64,000 nt of DNA, taken from Anolis sagrei. Taxonomy: Eukaryota > Chordata > Lepidosauria > Squamata > Anolidae. The notes beneath the pieces are model-generated. The model did not search any database, was not told the DNA's origin, and saw only the letters and a program-made list of their open reading frames with translations. Both the position numbers and the translations under genes were made by a program. The stretch is taken from positions 105,717,557 through 105,781,556 of the forward strand of contig NC_090024.1 of assembly GCF_037176765.1 (NCBI RefSeq), in the 5' to 3' direction. Below are positions 13,901-26,100 of the stretch, piece by piece (position 1 is the stretch's first letter; every line of letters starts with the position of its first letter).

Positions 13901-14283
13901 GTATTAGGCTGAAGCTTGCTCTGTATTTATTTGCATTGTTCCCATTCTTGTACATATATTCCTTGTATAGTGCACCATCCTGCATTTTAACCAGTTTTAT
14001 CAGTTTGTTAATCTGTCTGCACTTTGTGTATCTTTTACAGCTGAGCTTTTTGGGTCTTTGGACTGTAATAAAGTTTTGATTGAGAAGATGAAAACACTTA
14101 CGCAGGACAATGAGGCAATGAGATAGCAAAAGCATAATGAGTTTAAACATTCTCTAAGCTGTTATCAGATAATTTCTTAGATAAATTAAATTATATGAAA
14201 AACGTATATTTTTACATTTTTCTGTTGGGACAAAAGAACTGCAGACTTCTGAGCTCATATAGCTGCTTGGTTTCACAAGATAA

Positions 14284-14318
<35 letters not shown>

Positions 14319-17300
14319 GAGAGACTGAATGATATCAGAGAACATGACATGAATTGGGAGGAGTCATCCTTCAGCTGTGTGATAGGACATAAGCTCATTA
14401 TTTAATGAGATACACAAAGGAGAGAAATATGTGAGATGGGGTGAGTAGTAATCCGGTCTTCTTCAAACATGGTTAAACAATGGGTTGCCTACTTTAAAAT
14501 GAGTTTTCTGCGTAATAAAGTCCACAGTCACTAGATATGATCCCCCCCCCCCCCCACACACACACATACAAAATCCTCTTGTGTAATGACTTTGGACACT
14601 ACCTCTGTATTGACGAAGGCTTTCATGGCCGGAATCACTGGGTTGCGGTCAGTTTTTCGGGCCATGTTCCAGAAGCATTCTCTCCTGACATTTCACCTGC
14701 ATCTATGGCAGGCATCCTCAAAGGCTACCTACCATAGATACAGGCAAAATGTCAGGAGAGACTGCTTCTGGAACATGGCCATACAGCCCGAAAAACTTAC
14801 TGAAACCCATCTCATTTTTTTCTGTCTTCACTCAACAATAATAAATCCTCAACCCGAGGGACTGACAAAAATTGCAAGTATATTTATAGCTGCTTTCACA
14901 GTATTTTAGACTTCAACTTGCAGTTCATTAACAGTGGTGTTTGGTTCATGTCACTATAGTAACCAGAAACTTGTTGCAATTCGAATGCAGCTTGATCATC
15001 ATTGGATCTTTTCATTGGATGCAACTAACTCCTGTAATAATGTTGATGTTAAATTGCAAGCTCTGATTCATTGCTGTCACTTGTTGATGCCTATGTTGTG
15101 TCTACTTATGTATTCCACAGGTTATGGCTCTGTGGTGGTGTCATTCCTAGTGAGCGTCTACTATAATATGATTATGGCCTGGGTGCTGTGGTATTTTATA
15201 AACTCTTTCAGAAATCCCTTACCATGGAGTACCTGTCCACAAGATACTGCAGGTGAATTCCAAGATGCTTATTACTGCTTTCAGTTATTCGTGTCTTAGG
15301 CATTTTAAATGTTTGAAGGAGTTTTAGACAAGCCAATCCTCCTGGAGTCTCGCCATTTCTCCCTTGCTCCCACCTTTTACAAGGTCTTAGCCTTTCACTG
15401 CCAAAGAGTGCCAATTCTCACACAGCTGTGACTCCCAGGATTCCATAGCATTGAGACATGGAAGTTTAAGTGGTGCATCAAACTTCATTTACCCCGACTT
15501 TGGAACACCCTCCCCAAAGATATTAGACTAGCACCCACGTTGGCAGTCTTTAGGAAGAACTTGAAGACCTGGCTATTCCGATGTGCCTTTCCAGAATAGG
15601 ATAACCCCCAGCACTATGTCCCAGAAGCACTTTATTAGAGTTTAAGACTCTGCACATTGCACTTGCCCAGAATCCCAACATACCACCTGTCACACCCAGC
15701 ACTTTTGTAACCTGTACCCATCACTGGCCCGGCCCTGGTTTTTATTACGTAATGGTGTAATGTTTTGTTATTGCTTATGTTTTTAATTTGCTTTGTATTG
15801 TATTGTTATTGTTTGCTGTTGTTGTGTTGAGGCCTTGGCCTTTGTAAGCCGCATCGAGTCCTGCGGGAGATGCTAGTGGGGTACAAGTAAAGTTTAATAA
15901 TTAATAATAATTTATTATACAGTGGAGATGCACCCCTTTTCATCTTTCCTCCAATGAGGACAAGACAGCATGGATGGCTCTACTCCTTGCTATTTTATTC
16001 TCACACCAGTAACTCTTTCAGCTACATCAGGTAGACTTGTGTGGAAAATTTGTTTCTTTCATTTCCTCCGTTTCCTTTGGTACCTTCGGTACTTCGGGAG
16101 CCCCTAACGGTAAAGGCTCTCGTGGTACGAAAACCTGCCTGACGGGAAAGCAAGTGGGAGCCGATCTCAGCTCCTCCTCCGCTTATCAGCATCACAGTTT
16201 AATCTTTTTTATTAATCCCCCAGCAAACAAAAAGAAATCCCTCATTCCCTGAAAACTACTACCAGTTACCTCTCCTCTTCCAAGAGGTCATCGCTCTTCC
16301 TTACCTGGAAGTGGGAAGACTTAAAATGCTATGGAAAGAGTGTGTGGCTGCTGGCATGATGCAGGCCTGGTTGAGAAAGCGTGCACGCACCTGCCTGCAG
16401 CACCTCTCCTATAGAGTAGATAGCTTTATGAACAAGAAGTCTTCCTAAAGCCTGCAGCCAAGCGTCTCTCCTCTAGAGTATTTATTTATTTATTTATTTA
16501 TTTATTTCGGGTACTTCTACCCCGCCCTTCTCAACCCCCGAAGGGGACTCAGGTCGGCTTACAAAAAGGCACAATTTCATGCCTACACAATAATACAAAT
16601 AAATATGTAAAACAGCAATTAAAACAATTAAGACCGTTAAAACAATCAATATATAACACAGTCAATAAACCAATCTCAAGCTCAGCGTTTGCCAACTCAG
16701 AGTCCAACTCAGCGTTCGCCAACTCAGAGTAAGAAGGAGCTTTAAGAACTTGCCTCCTTTAAATGCCTTGGAAAGAGTGCTGAAGCCCAGCACCTCTCCT
16801 CCAAAGTAAGAAAAAGCTTTCCAACAACAACGGTGACGTTGTTGTTGGAAAGAGTGCTGCAGCCGAGTGCCTCTCCTCTAGAGTAAGAAGCAGCTTTAAG
16901 AACTTGCCTTCTTTAAATGTCTTGGAAAGAGTGCTGCAGCTAAGCACCCCTCCTCTAGAGTAAGAAACAACTTTAAGAACTTGCCTCCTTTAAATGCCTT
17001 AGAGTGTTGCAACCTAGCATCTCTCCTCTAGAGTAAGAAATAGCTTTAAGAACTTGCCTCCTTTAAATGCCTTGGAAAGTGTGCTGCAGCCTAGCACCTC
17101 TCCTCTAAAGTAAGAAACAGCTTTAAGAACTTGTCTCCTTTAAATGTCCTGGAAAGAGTGCTGCAGCCTGGTGCCTCTCCTCTAGAGTAAGAAACAGTTT
17201 TAAGAACTTGTCTCCTTTAAATGCCCTGGAAAGAGTGCTGCAGCCTGGTGCCTCTCCTCTAGAGTAATAAACAGCTTTTAAAACTTGCATCCTTTTAAAT

Positions 17301-20075
17301 GGCTTGGAAAGAGTGCTGCAGCCTAGCACCTCTCCTCTAGACTCTATTAAATATTACTATATTGATTAAATATTACTATATTGTACTATACCATTATATT
17401 GTAAAATTATTAGTAATATTACATGTAATATAAATATATAGTTATAATAGCTTATTGGCAGTATTATATTGCTTTACATTATAATATTATAAATATTGTA
17501 TATAATTTTAACAAATTGCTCCCCTTAAAAATCAAATTGCTCCATCTTGGGAACCAAGTTGCTCTTCGATATTCACAGAATACCCCCTTACTCTGCTGAT
17601 TAAGGGGGTTCAAAACAATCCCACCGAAACGGATGTGCTGTTAGATCTCCAATACAGAAAACCCTTGAGTTCAGCAAACTATCCAAGGGTCTGCGCGATT
17701 CTTGCCTGCAACGAAGCTGATCTTTAAGAACTTGCCTCCTTTATATGCTTTGAAAGAGTGTTGCAGCCAAGCGCCTCTAGAGTAAGAAAAAGCTTTAAGA
17801 ACTTGTCTTTTTAAAATGCCTTGGAAAGAGTGCTGAAGCCAAGCTCTTCTCCTCTAGAATAGAAACAGGTAAGAAGCCTCCTTAAAGTGCAGGCGTGCCT
17901 GCAGCTGAACACCTCTAGAGTAGAAACAGCTCAAATGCCTAAAATGATGGAAAGGGAGCCTGGGAAGCCCTCCTCCATAATGGATAGAAAATTGGTCCTC
18001 TGGCACTACAGAGCAAAAACAGATACCTGCCCTCCAGATTTCAGGAAGCTCCTAAAAAATGGATCGGGGCCCCCACTGAAAGCCAAAACATGAAACAGGT
18101 AAAGGTTTACCCAAATTGCACAAGACTAATATCAGGTTGAATGGAAGTGAGTGGCCCACCATTGCCCAGTCAGGATTGTGCAGGAATTAGAACCTGGATC
18201 TCCCTGGCTCTGGTACAATATTCTGAGTGCACTGAATGCTGAGCAGAAAAAGGTTTCCCACATAGGGGACTTTTTCTTGGAATTAAGTAAATAGTTGGTG
18301 TTGTTCAGTCGTTTATCAGATGGTGCTAACCAGGTGTGTGGGTATCTCATCCAATAATGATTTATGTGCTTCTTATTTCAGAACTCATGGAAGAATGTCG
18401 TAAAAGCACACCTACCAATTTTTTTTGGTATAGGCGCACTTTGAACATCAGCGCAGATATTACGCAGGGCAGCTCGTTGGTGTGGTGGATGTTTTTGTGC
18501 TTGCTTGCTTGTTGGGTGGTTGTCTATATCTGTACCATTCGGGGCATTGAATCAACTGGAAAGGTGGTTGTTTTCTTAGTTCTTGGTCTTTTAAAAATAT
18601 AAATATATATATCTATATACATGAAAATGTAATGTTCGTTTGTGGGATTGACAAAACTCAAAAACCACTAGACGAATTGACACCAAATTTGGACACAAGA
18701 CACCTATCAACCCAATGTATGTCCTTCACTCATTAAAAAAACACTGAAAAACACAGCAGACGGGACTTAAAATGCCCCCCAAAGCTAAATGATAAAAAGC
18801 TAAATGACAATACAGAAAAAAGGGAAGAAAGAGGGAGGGAAGGGGAGAAAAAAAGGAAAGAAAGAAAGGAAAGAAAGAGGGAGGGAGGGAAAGAAAGAAA
18901 GAAGGAAAGGGGGAAAGAAGCATGGAAGCAAAGAGAGAAGGAAGGAAGGAAAGAGGTAGGGAAAGAAAAAAGGGGGAAGGAAGGAAGAAGAGAAGGAAAG
19001 ACGGGAAGGAAGGAAGGAAGCAAAGAGGGAGTGAAGGAAGAAGGGAAAGAAGGAGAGAAAGAGGGAAGGTTGGCCACAGCAACGCGTGGCAGGTACAGCT
19101 ACTAGTGTATATATATATGTGTGTGTGTGTCTTTAATTGTGCTGAATCTATTTAAATGCTTTGAATGTACTTTGCTTGAGTAGTAGCTTTAACAGAAGGA
19201 CTGGACTCTATATTTAGGAAATAAATAAATGTTGGGGTAAGGTTGGCATTAAGGTAAGCTGGACCTATGATAGGCTAACTGCTGGACATTCATGGTTTCA
19301 GTCATGAGCAACTGAATGTAACCCCAAAAACCCATCCACACAACCTGGCAGCATTTGGAAAGACCATGTTTCTCCATGTGCTTGTTCTCAAAGCATTCCA
19401 TGACCAGAAATGATCAAATCTCCAGCACCTGAAAAACACTTTATTAATGGTGCCCCCAGGATGTGAAGGTAGATGGAGGGCCATTGTTAATTGTAACTCT
19501 CTTTTGTAGAGAGAAAAAGCAGAATATAGATAAACATGATCATTGCAACCATGACAACTAAGGATCTTATCACATTGAGGTCCCAAAAGGAGGCAATAGT
19601 GTGGTGTGGGGGGGGGGGGGGATTCACCAGGCAGTGTTTCAAATCCAGTGGGCAGAGGGAAAACTATCACGCCATGCCCTGCATAATCCACGTTAGCGTT
19701 TCCTCCATCCCAAAGCAGAAAGCATAGCTATCCGGCTTACTTCTACACTAGCCCCATTCCTGTCAGTGAGAACACGGGAGGCAGTTCGTGTGATGTGGGA
19801 TGTGGAGCAAGATTCGCTATGATGTGGATTTTACTATTAGTCACTAACAGTGACTTCACTAGTTCCCTCCTCTTTCCGTCCTTGTAGCTGACTGTTTTTT
19901 CTACTTTTTCTCTCTTTTTAGGCAATATATATTACAACCACATTTCCTTACATAATCCTAACTGTATTTCTTATTTATGGATTGACTCTTCCTGGAGCTG
20001 TTGATGGATTAGTATATCTCTTCACGCCTGATGCAAGTATCCCCCCCCCCCAAGTATCGTTGTTGTTGTTGCTGC

Positions 20076-20108
<33 letters not shown>

Positions 20109-23100
20109 GTTTATCTTGTTCCCACTTAAGTGACTGAAAAGTGAACTTAACATTTTTTGCAATTCAAACTATTTTTAATGAATTTGGGGTGGACAAAATG
20201 CAAACCCTAAGAGAACAATCCTTCCCAGAAATCATTCCTCTAGGAGTGTAGAAAGCATGTTGGTGACCTGGACCTCCTGGACCTCCAAGGAATCAAAACA
20301 ATGTGGGGTGTTTTTTTTTGTTTTTTGTTTTTTTTTTTGCAATTTTTAAAGTAGAATTTTTTGCTTCAAAATTACCCAATATAGCCTGAGGGCTACAATG
20401 TGTCAAGGTCTCCTGGGCGCTAACGTGGTACTCAAAACACCTATAGTTGGCCACCCTTGCAATAAATATGGGTTGAGACATGCAAAGGGACTCATGTATC
20501 TACTGCTGTGAAAAGGGCAAGGGTAGAAAGAGGAAAGTTCAGCAGCCATTATATACATGGAACGCTTCATGGACCCTGGTCCTTTGCCACTTCACCTGTG
20601 TCAGTGTTCACTTAAGATGTGCAACAGTGTTTTAGGATACTATCTCATCTGTTAATATCCCCTTTGGATTTTTTCTGTCGTGTCAGGAGTGAGAAACTGC
20701 AAGTCGCTTCTGGTGTGTGATAATTGGCCGTCTGCAAGGACATTGCCCAGGGGACGCCTGGATGTTTTGATGTTTTATCGTCCTTGTGGGAGGTTTCTCT
20801 CATGTCCCTGCATGAGGAGCTGGAGCTGATAGAGGGAGCTCATCCGCCTCTTCCTGGATTCAAACCTACGACCTGTTGGTCTTCAGTCCTACTGGCACAG
20901 GGGTTTAACCCACTGCGCCACCGGGGGCTCCTGCCTTTTGGATAATCTGGGACTATGTGACTACTGGAAACATTCATTAAAGCTTGGCTAGGCCCAAGAA
21001 CGGGAAATCATGTTCAATAGAGAGAACAGAACACTGGATAGCTGGAAAGAAAAGAAATATCTATATACTGTAAATGAAAATGTAATGTCAATTTGTGGGA
21101 TTAACAGAACTCAAAAACCACTGGATGAATTGACACCAAATTTGGACACAAGACACCTATCAGGCCAACGAGTGACCATCACTCATAAAAACACTGAAAA
21201 ATACAGCAGAAGTGACTTAAAAAGCCCAAAAAGCAAAAAGGTGCTACAGTGCATGCATAAAAACGACTCCTCCAGCAAACAAAACACACAACAGCATATT
21301 CACACTCTCTTCCGGACTACAGCTCCCAGCAACCCCTAGACCAGGCTCTTTAGGAGAGGAGGATGATCCAAATGCACTGCTTCCAAGATGCAAGCTTTCT
21401 TCTCCTTGGATTTCTTTGAGACCATCCCAATACCTGCATATTTCCAATTTCGTATTCCTGGACTGCAACTTCCAGCAATCCTCCAGATAGATAAGATAGA
21501 TAAATTAGAGATAGACAGGTTGGTAGATAAATAGATTAGGAGGACTGCTGGGAGTTGAAGTCCAAGAATTGGTAGAGAAGGAGGAAAGGGGAGAAAGAGG
21601 AAGGGAAAGAAAAAGCGGGGAAGGAGGAAAGAGGAAGAGAAGGAAGAAAGGAGGAAAGAGGGAGGGAAGGTTGGCCACAGTAACGTGTGGCGGGTACAGC
21701 TAGTAGAGTATAAACACAAAATATTGGTTGGGGGGGGGGGGAGAAAAAGAAAAAAAAAGAATATGTAGATGACCTCCAGCCCTCTAGGCTTCTTAGCATT
21801 GACTCCTTTCTTGAGCAACCCACCCCTCTCAAATTATTCTTCAAAACTAAAAAATTGCGTCTTTCTCTTCCCCTTGAAATAAATAAACAAAAGGTTTCCA
21901 GTCTTTCCTCCCCCCCCCCCCCCCGCCCCTCAAATGTCCCTTCTTTTAATAAACAAGTTAATTTGTCTATCTCGGCAAACATTTTTATCATGGGTGCAAA
22001 TCTACCAAGAAGATTTTGGGGTAATGCCATTGCAACAGCTACTTACCTACAAATCAGATTACTAACACAAGAAAGCACAAAGACTCAATTTGAGATGTGG
22101 CATGGAAGAGTACCAAACATAAAACACATTAGAAAATTTGGAAGCATAGCTTATGCATATATACCAAAACAAAAGTGACACTAACTAAACTCTACACCTG
22201 AACAAACAATTCTGATTGGATATGCAAGTGGAACCAAAGAATATTGAGTTGTGAACTTGAAATACTGGAGAAGTATCTGTCAGATATGTGACCTATTTTG
22301 ATGAGCAAACTAGAGTCAACATCAGAGGAACCATAGTAGAGGAACCATAATAGATGAAGAAGATACAAGCTTAGAACTTCTTGAGTCTCTGCCTGATTTC
22401 GATGGGGAAGCTCTGGTTCCGTCTGCCACTGTTAAAAGCCTTGGGGTTGTGTTGGACTCATCACTGACAATGGAGGCCCAGATCACTGCCATAAGTAAGC
22501 AGGCCTTTTTTCATCTTTGACAGGCAAGGAAATTGGCATCCTACCTTTCGGTAGAAGCATTGGCAACAGTAATCCACGCAACAGTCACCACGAGGTTGGA
22601 CTATTGCAACGCCTTATATGCCGGCCTTCCGAAGTCAACAACCCAGAAGATTCAGATGGTCCAAAATGCAGTGGCCAGGCTGCTAGCGGGATCACCTATA
22701 AGATCCCATATCACACCAATTCTGCCACAACTGCATTGGCTACCAATAGAACATCGGATTTCTTACAAGATTCTGATCCTGACATTTAAAGCTCAAAATG
22801 GCCAAGGACCTTTATATCTTAGGGACCGCCTCATTCCTTTTCTCCATCAGTGGTCACCTTGATCCACCGAGGAAAATCTCCTATACATACCGGGCCCTAG
22901 GGAGGTACACCTGGAAGCTACAAGGCGTAGAGCTTTTTCGACCTATGCTCCAATTCTGTGGAACTCATTGCCTCCATACATTAGAGCAATGTCGGCGTTG
23001 CGACCTTTTGTAAAGGCACTCAAGACTTGGCTGTTTGGTTGTGCATTTAAGTAATCAGATCTAATTTGCCAAATAGTCACTGTTGAATGTTTTTATGTTG

Positions 23101-26100
23101 AATGTTTTTATATTGTGTAAATGCTATTTTAGACTGTAAGTCGCTCGGAGCACCTTGGTGGAGAGCGACTAATTAAGAAATGAAGTGAAGTGAAGTGAAG
23201 TGTATTGACAACAATGTTTCCAGATGAAACACCAGAAAAACCATCTGAACTAGATTAAAATAACAAAACAGATGATTGACTTCAGAAGGGCAACGTGAGA
23301 CATCCAACAGTGATACACAAACCTAAGAAGAGCTAATTGATACTATTGAGCCAGAGACTGAATCCACAGATAGACCAAATTCCAAAAGAAGAAGCTCATA
23401 GATATGTAGTACAAATCAACAGAGGTATACCACCTGATTGCAACACTTCGTTGTCACTGTATTTCTGTTTGCAATGTATTGGAACTAAGCAAACACAGGG
23501 GTGTTCTCTTCACTTACAAAGAAAGTTGCCATTCAGTGATATAGTGAAAAGGATAGTTTAATCATGCATTTAGCATTATTCTCTTTTCTATTTGTTTGTT
23601 GAACAGATAAAAGTCCTGAGCAATCCACGAGCGTGGCTTGATGCAGCCAGTCAGATTTTTTTCTCCCTTTCCGTAGGATTTGGGGGACACGTAGCATATT
23701 CAAGCTACAATCCACAAAAGTAGGTATATCTTGTTGAATTATGCAGTAGCTGTTGCCATCTGCTAGGTTATACAGAAATCTCCCAGTCTCCATTTTACTA
23801 CACTTCTTTGAATCCAACACACATTTTCTTCCTGTCTTTATTTGATATTTAGTTATCAACTTTATGATTTTTTGAGCATGAAAATTCACATGCACATTTT
23901 AACATGATGTAGTTTTCAAATCTGTACCTTTTTCTCTCCCCCAATAATTGAATTGTGTGTTTGTGCAGATTTTTCAATTATTTGCAGTTTAGCAGTTAGC
24001 ATTTCAGGTTATGTACATGGTCATGTGTATACTTTATTCCAACAAACCACCTTGTAAGCCTGGCAAATCTGTGATGGCTTAAAATTTAAGTGGATTTCTT
24101 ATTGTAATGAGACCCAAAAGGGGCAACAAGACCTACTTTTGTCAATACTCTTGGATCAAGTGAAAGACGTTGACTACCCTTACGTTCCAAGTAGGAAATT
24201 GCTGTTATCAGCAGGTTGTTCAAGTCATTCTAATACAATGCTCCTCAACCTTCTTTAGAGATGAAGGAAAGCTCCTGCTATTTCTCTCCCATGACATTGC
24301 TCTGAAGAATAGCAGAGTGTGGCTGTTTAGTTCAGGTAAAAGCCAGCTACAAAAAATATTGCTGACCGGAAGGTTCGCAGTTCAAGCTGCAGGTCAGGGT
24401 GAGCTCCCACTGTCAGTCCTAGCTTCTGCTTACCTAGCAGTTTGAAAACAACAATGTGAACAGATAAATAGGGGAGGTAAAAGGTGCCCCAGAAAACATG
24501 CCAGAAATTTGATCAGGAAGGCGTCCATGGACAACAGGCTCCTTGACGTGGAAAAAAGGTAACAACAGCACCACCCTATGGCCGAGTCAAGCATAGCCTC
24601 CAGGTGCCCAAGATGCAAAGGACAGAAGCCTTGCCTCTGTCTATGTACTGTCTGTCTTTGTTGTTAATTGTATAACGGCATTGAATGTTTGCCATATATA
24701 TATTCTGTAATCCACTTTGAGTCCCCTTGGGGAGATAGAGTGGAAGATAAATAAAATATATTATTATTATCCCCAAAACTGGCCTTTTAAAAATAATTGG
24801 AAGTTCAAGAAGCTTTAGAATACTATCGAAATGTTTCATCACTGTTGAAATTTACAGATACTCATATAGCAATAGATTGTGGATGAATGGCCCATCACTG
24901 TTGTGTGGATGAGTGTCCCAGATCACAGTTACTCATATAGCAACAAGATGTGCAGCTCTGGTGAGCTCCACAAATCATCCCCATGAAAAAAGTAAACACA
25001 GAGAGGGGATCGTTCAAAAATATTTGAGCAAATGAATTCAAGAAACAAGACTTCTTGGAAAATTAGTTTCAGCAAAGTCAGCAACAAAAGCCTGACTTGG
25101 AACCAGAGCTCTTTATGGCTGTGAATGTGAGAAGTCTTTCAGATGAATGGTCCAGTCAGTCAACAAATCATGTCCATTCCGTTTACTCTACTCCACCCCA
25201 TTTTCCACTAGTTTTTTTTTTTTTTGCCTTCCTAGTTGTATAGCGAGAAGGAGCTGAGGAGTCTTCTAATCAAGGTGAAAGAAGAAAATGCAAACCTGGG
25301 TTGCAGTTAAACATAAAAAAAAACCAAGATTATGGCAACCAGACTGATTGATAACTGGCAAACAGAGGGAGAAGAATTGGAGGCAGTGATAGACTTTGTA
25401 TTTCTAGGTGCAAAGATTGCTGCAGATGCAGACTGCAGCCAGGAAATCAGAAGACACTCACTTCTTGGGAGGAGAACAATAACCAATCTCGATAAAATAG
25501 TGAAGAGTAGAAACATCACACTGGCAACAAAGATCAGCATAGTTAAAGCAATGTTATTCCCCATAGTTACCTACAGATGTGAGAGCTGGACCTTAGGGAA
25601 GGCTGAACGAAGGAAGATAGATGCTTTTGAACTGTGGTGTTGGAGGAAAGTTCAGAGAGTGCCTTGGACCACCAGAAGATCCAACCAGTCCATACTTCGG
25701 GAAATAAAGCCTGACTGCTCACTGGACGGAAGGATATTAGAGACAAAGATGAAGTACTTTGGCCATATAATGAGAAGACGGGAAAGCTTAGAGAAGATAA
25801 TGATGCTGGGGAAAGTGGAAGGAAAAAGGAAGAGGGGCCGACCAAGGGCAAGATGGATGGATGGCATCCTTGAAGTGACTGGCTTGACCTTGAAGGAGCT
25901 GGGGGTGGTGATGGCCAACAGGGAGCTCTGGTGTGGGCTGATCCATGAGGTCACAAAGAGTTGGAAGCGACTGAACGAATGAACAACAACAAATTTGTAT
26001 AGCTTCCTAGTTGCAATTTCAGAATTGATATTCAGTTCCATGAATTTCATAATTTTCTTAGGGAAGGAATGCTTAGCATACAGTTTAGTACTGTCCTTTA

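Larger units (their letters stand above)
16370..17930. repeat. ~77-bp minisatellite, interrupted twice
   Basis: About 12-13 diverged units of 70-78 bp built around 'agctttaagaacttgcctcc', 'ggaaagagtgctgcagcc' and 'cctctcctctagagtaag'. A LINE-tail insertion (16481-16685) and an AT-rich block (17345-17715) split the array. One unit carries a 14-bp-arm hairpin in place of its core (16819-16850). Lies wholly within SLC6A18 intron 3. Confidence 0.9.

Noticed and set aside
16370-17930. Regular repeats resembling a CRISPR array
   Set aside because: Units are contiguous and diverged with no unique spacers, and the DNA is vertebrate; a minisatellite.
18726-19082. Long Ser/Leu/Pro-rich minus-strand frames
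   Set aside because: They are translations of a pure purine/pyrimidine tract inside a Helitron.
20033-20040. Ordinary GT donor aa|gtatcc for SLC6A18 exon 5
   Set aside because: It adds four bases and shifts exon 6 out of frame.
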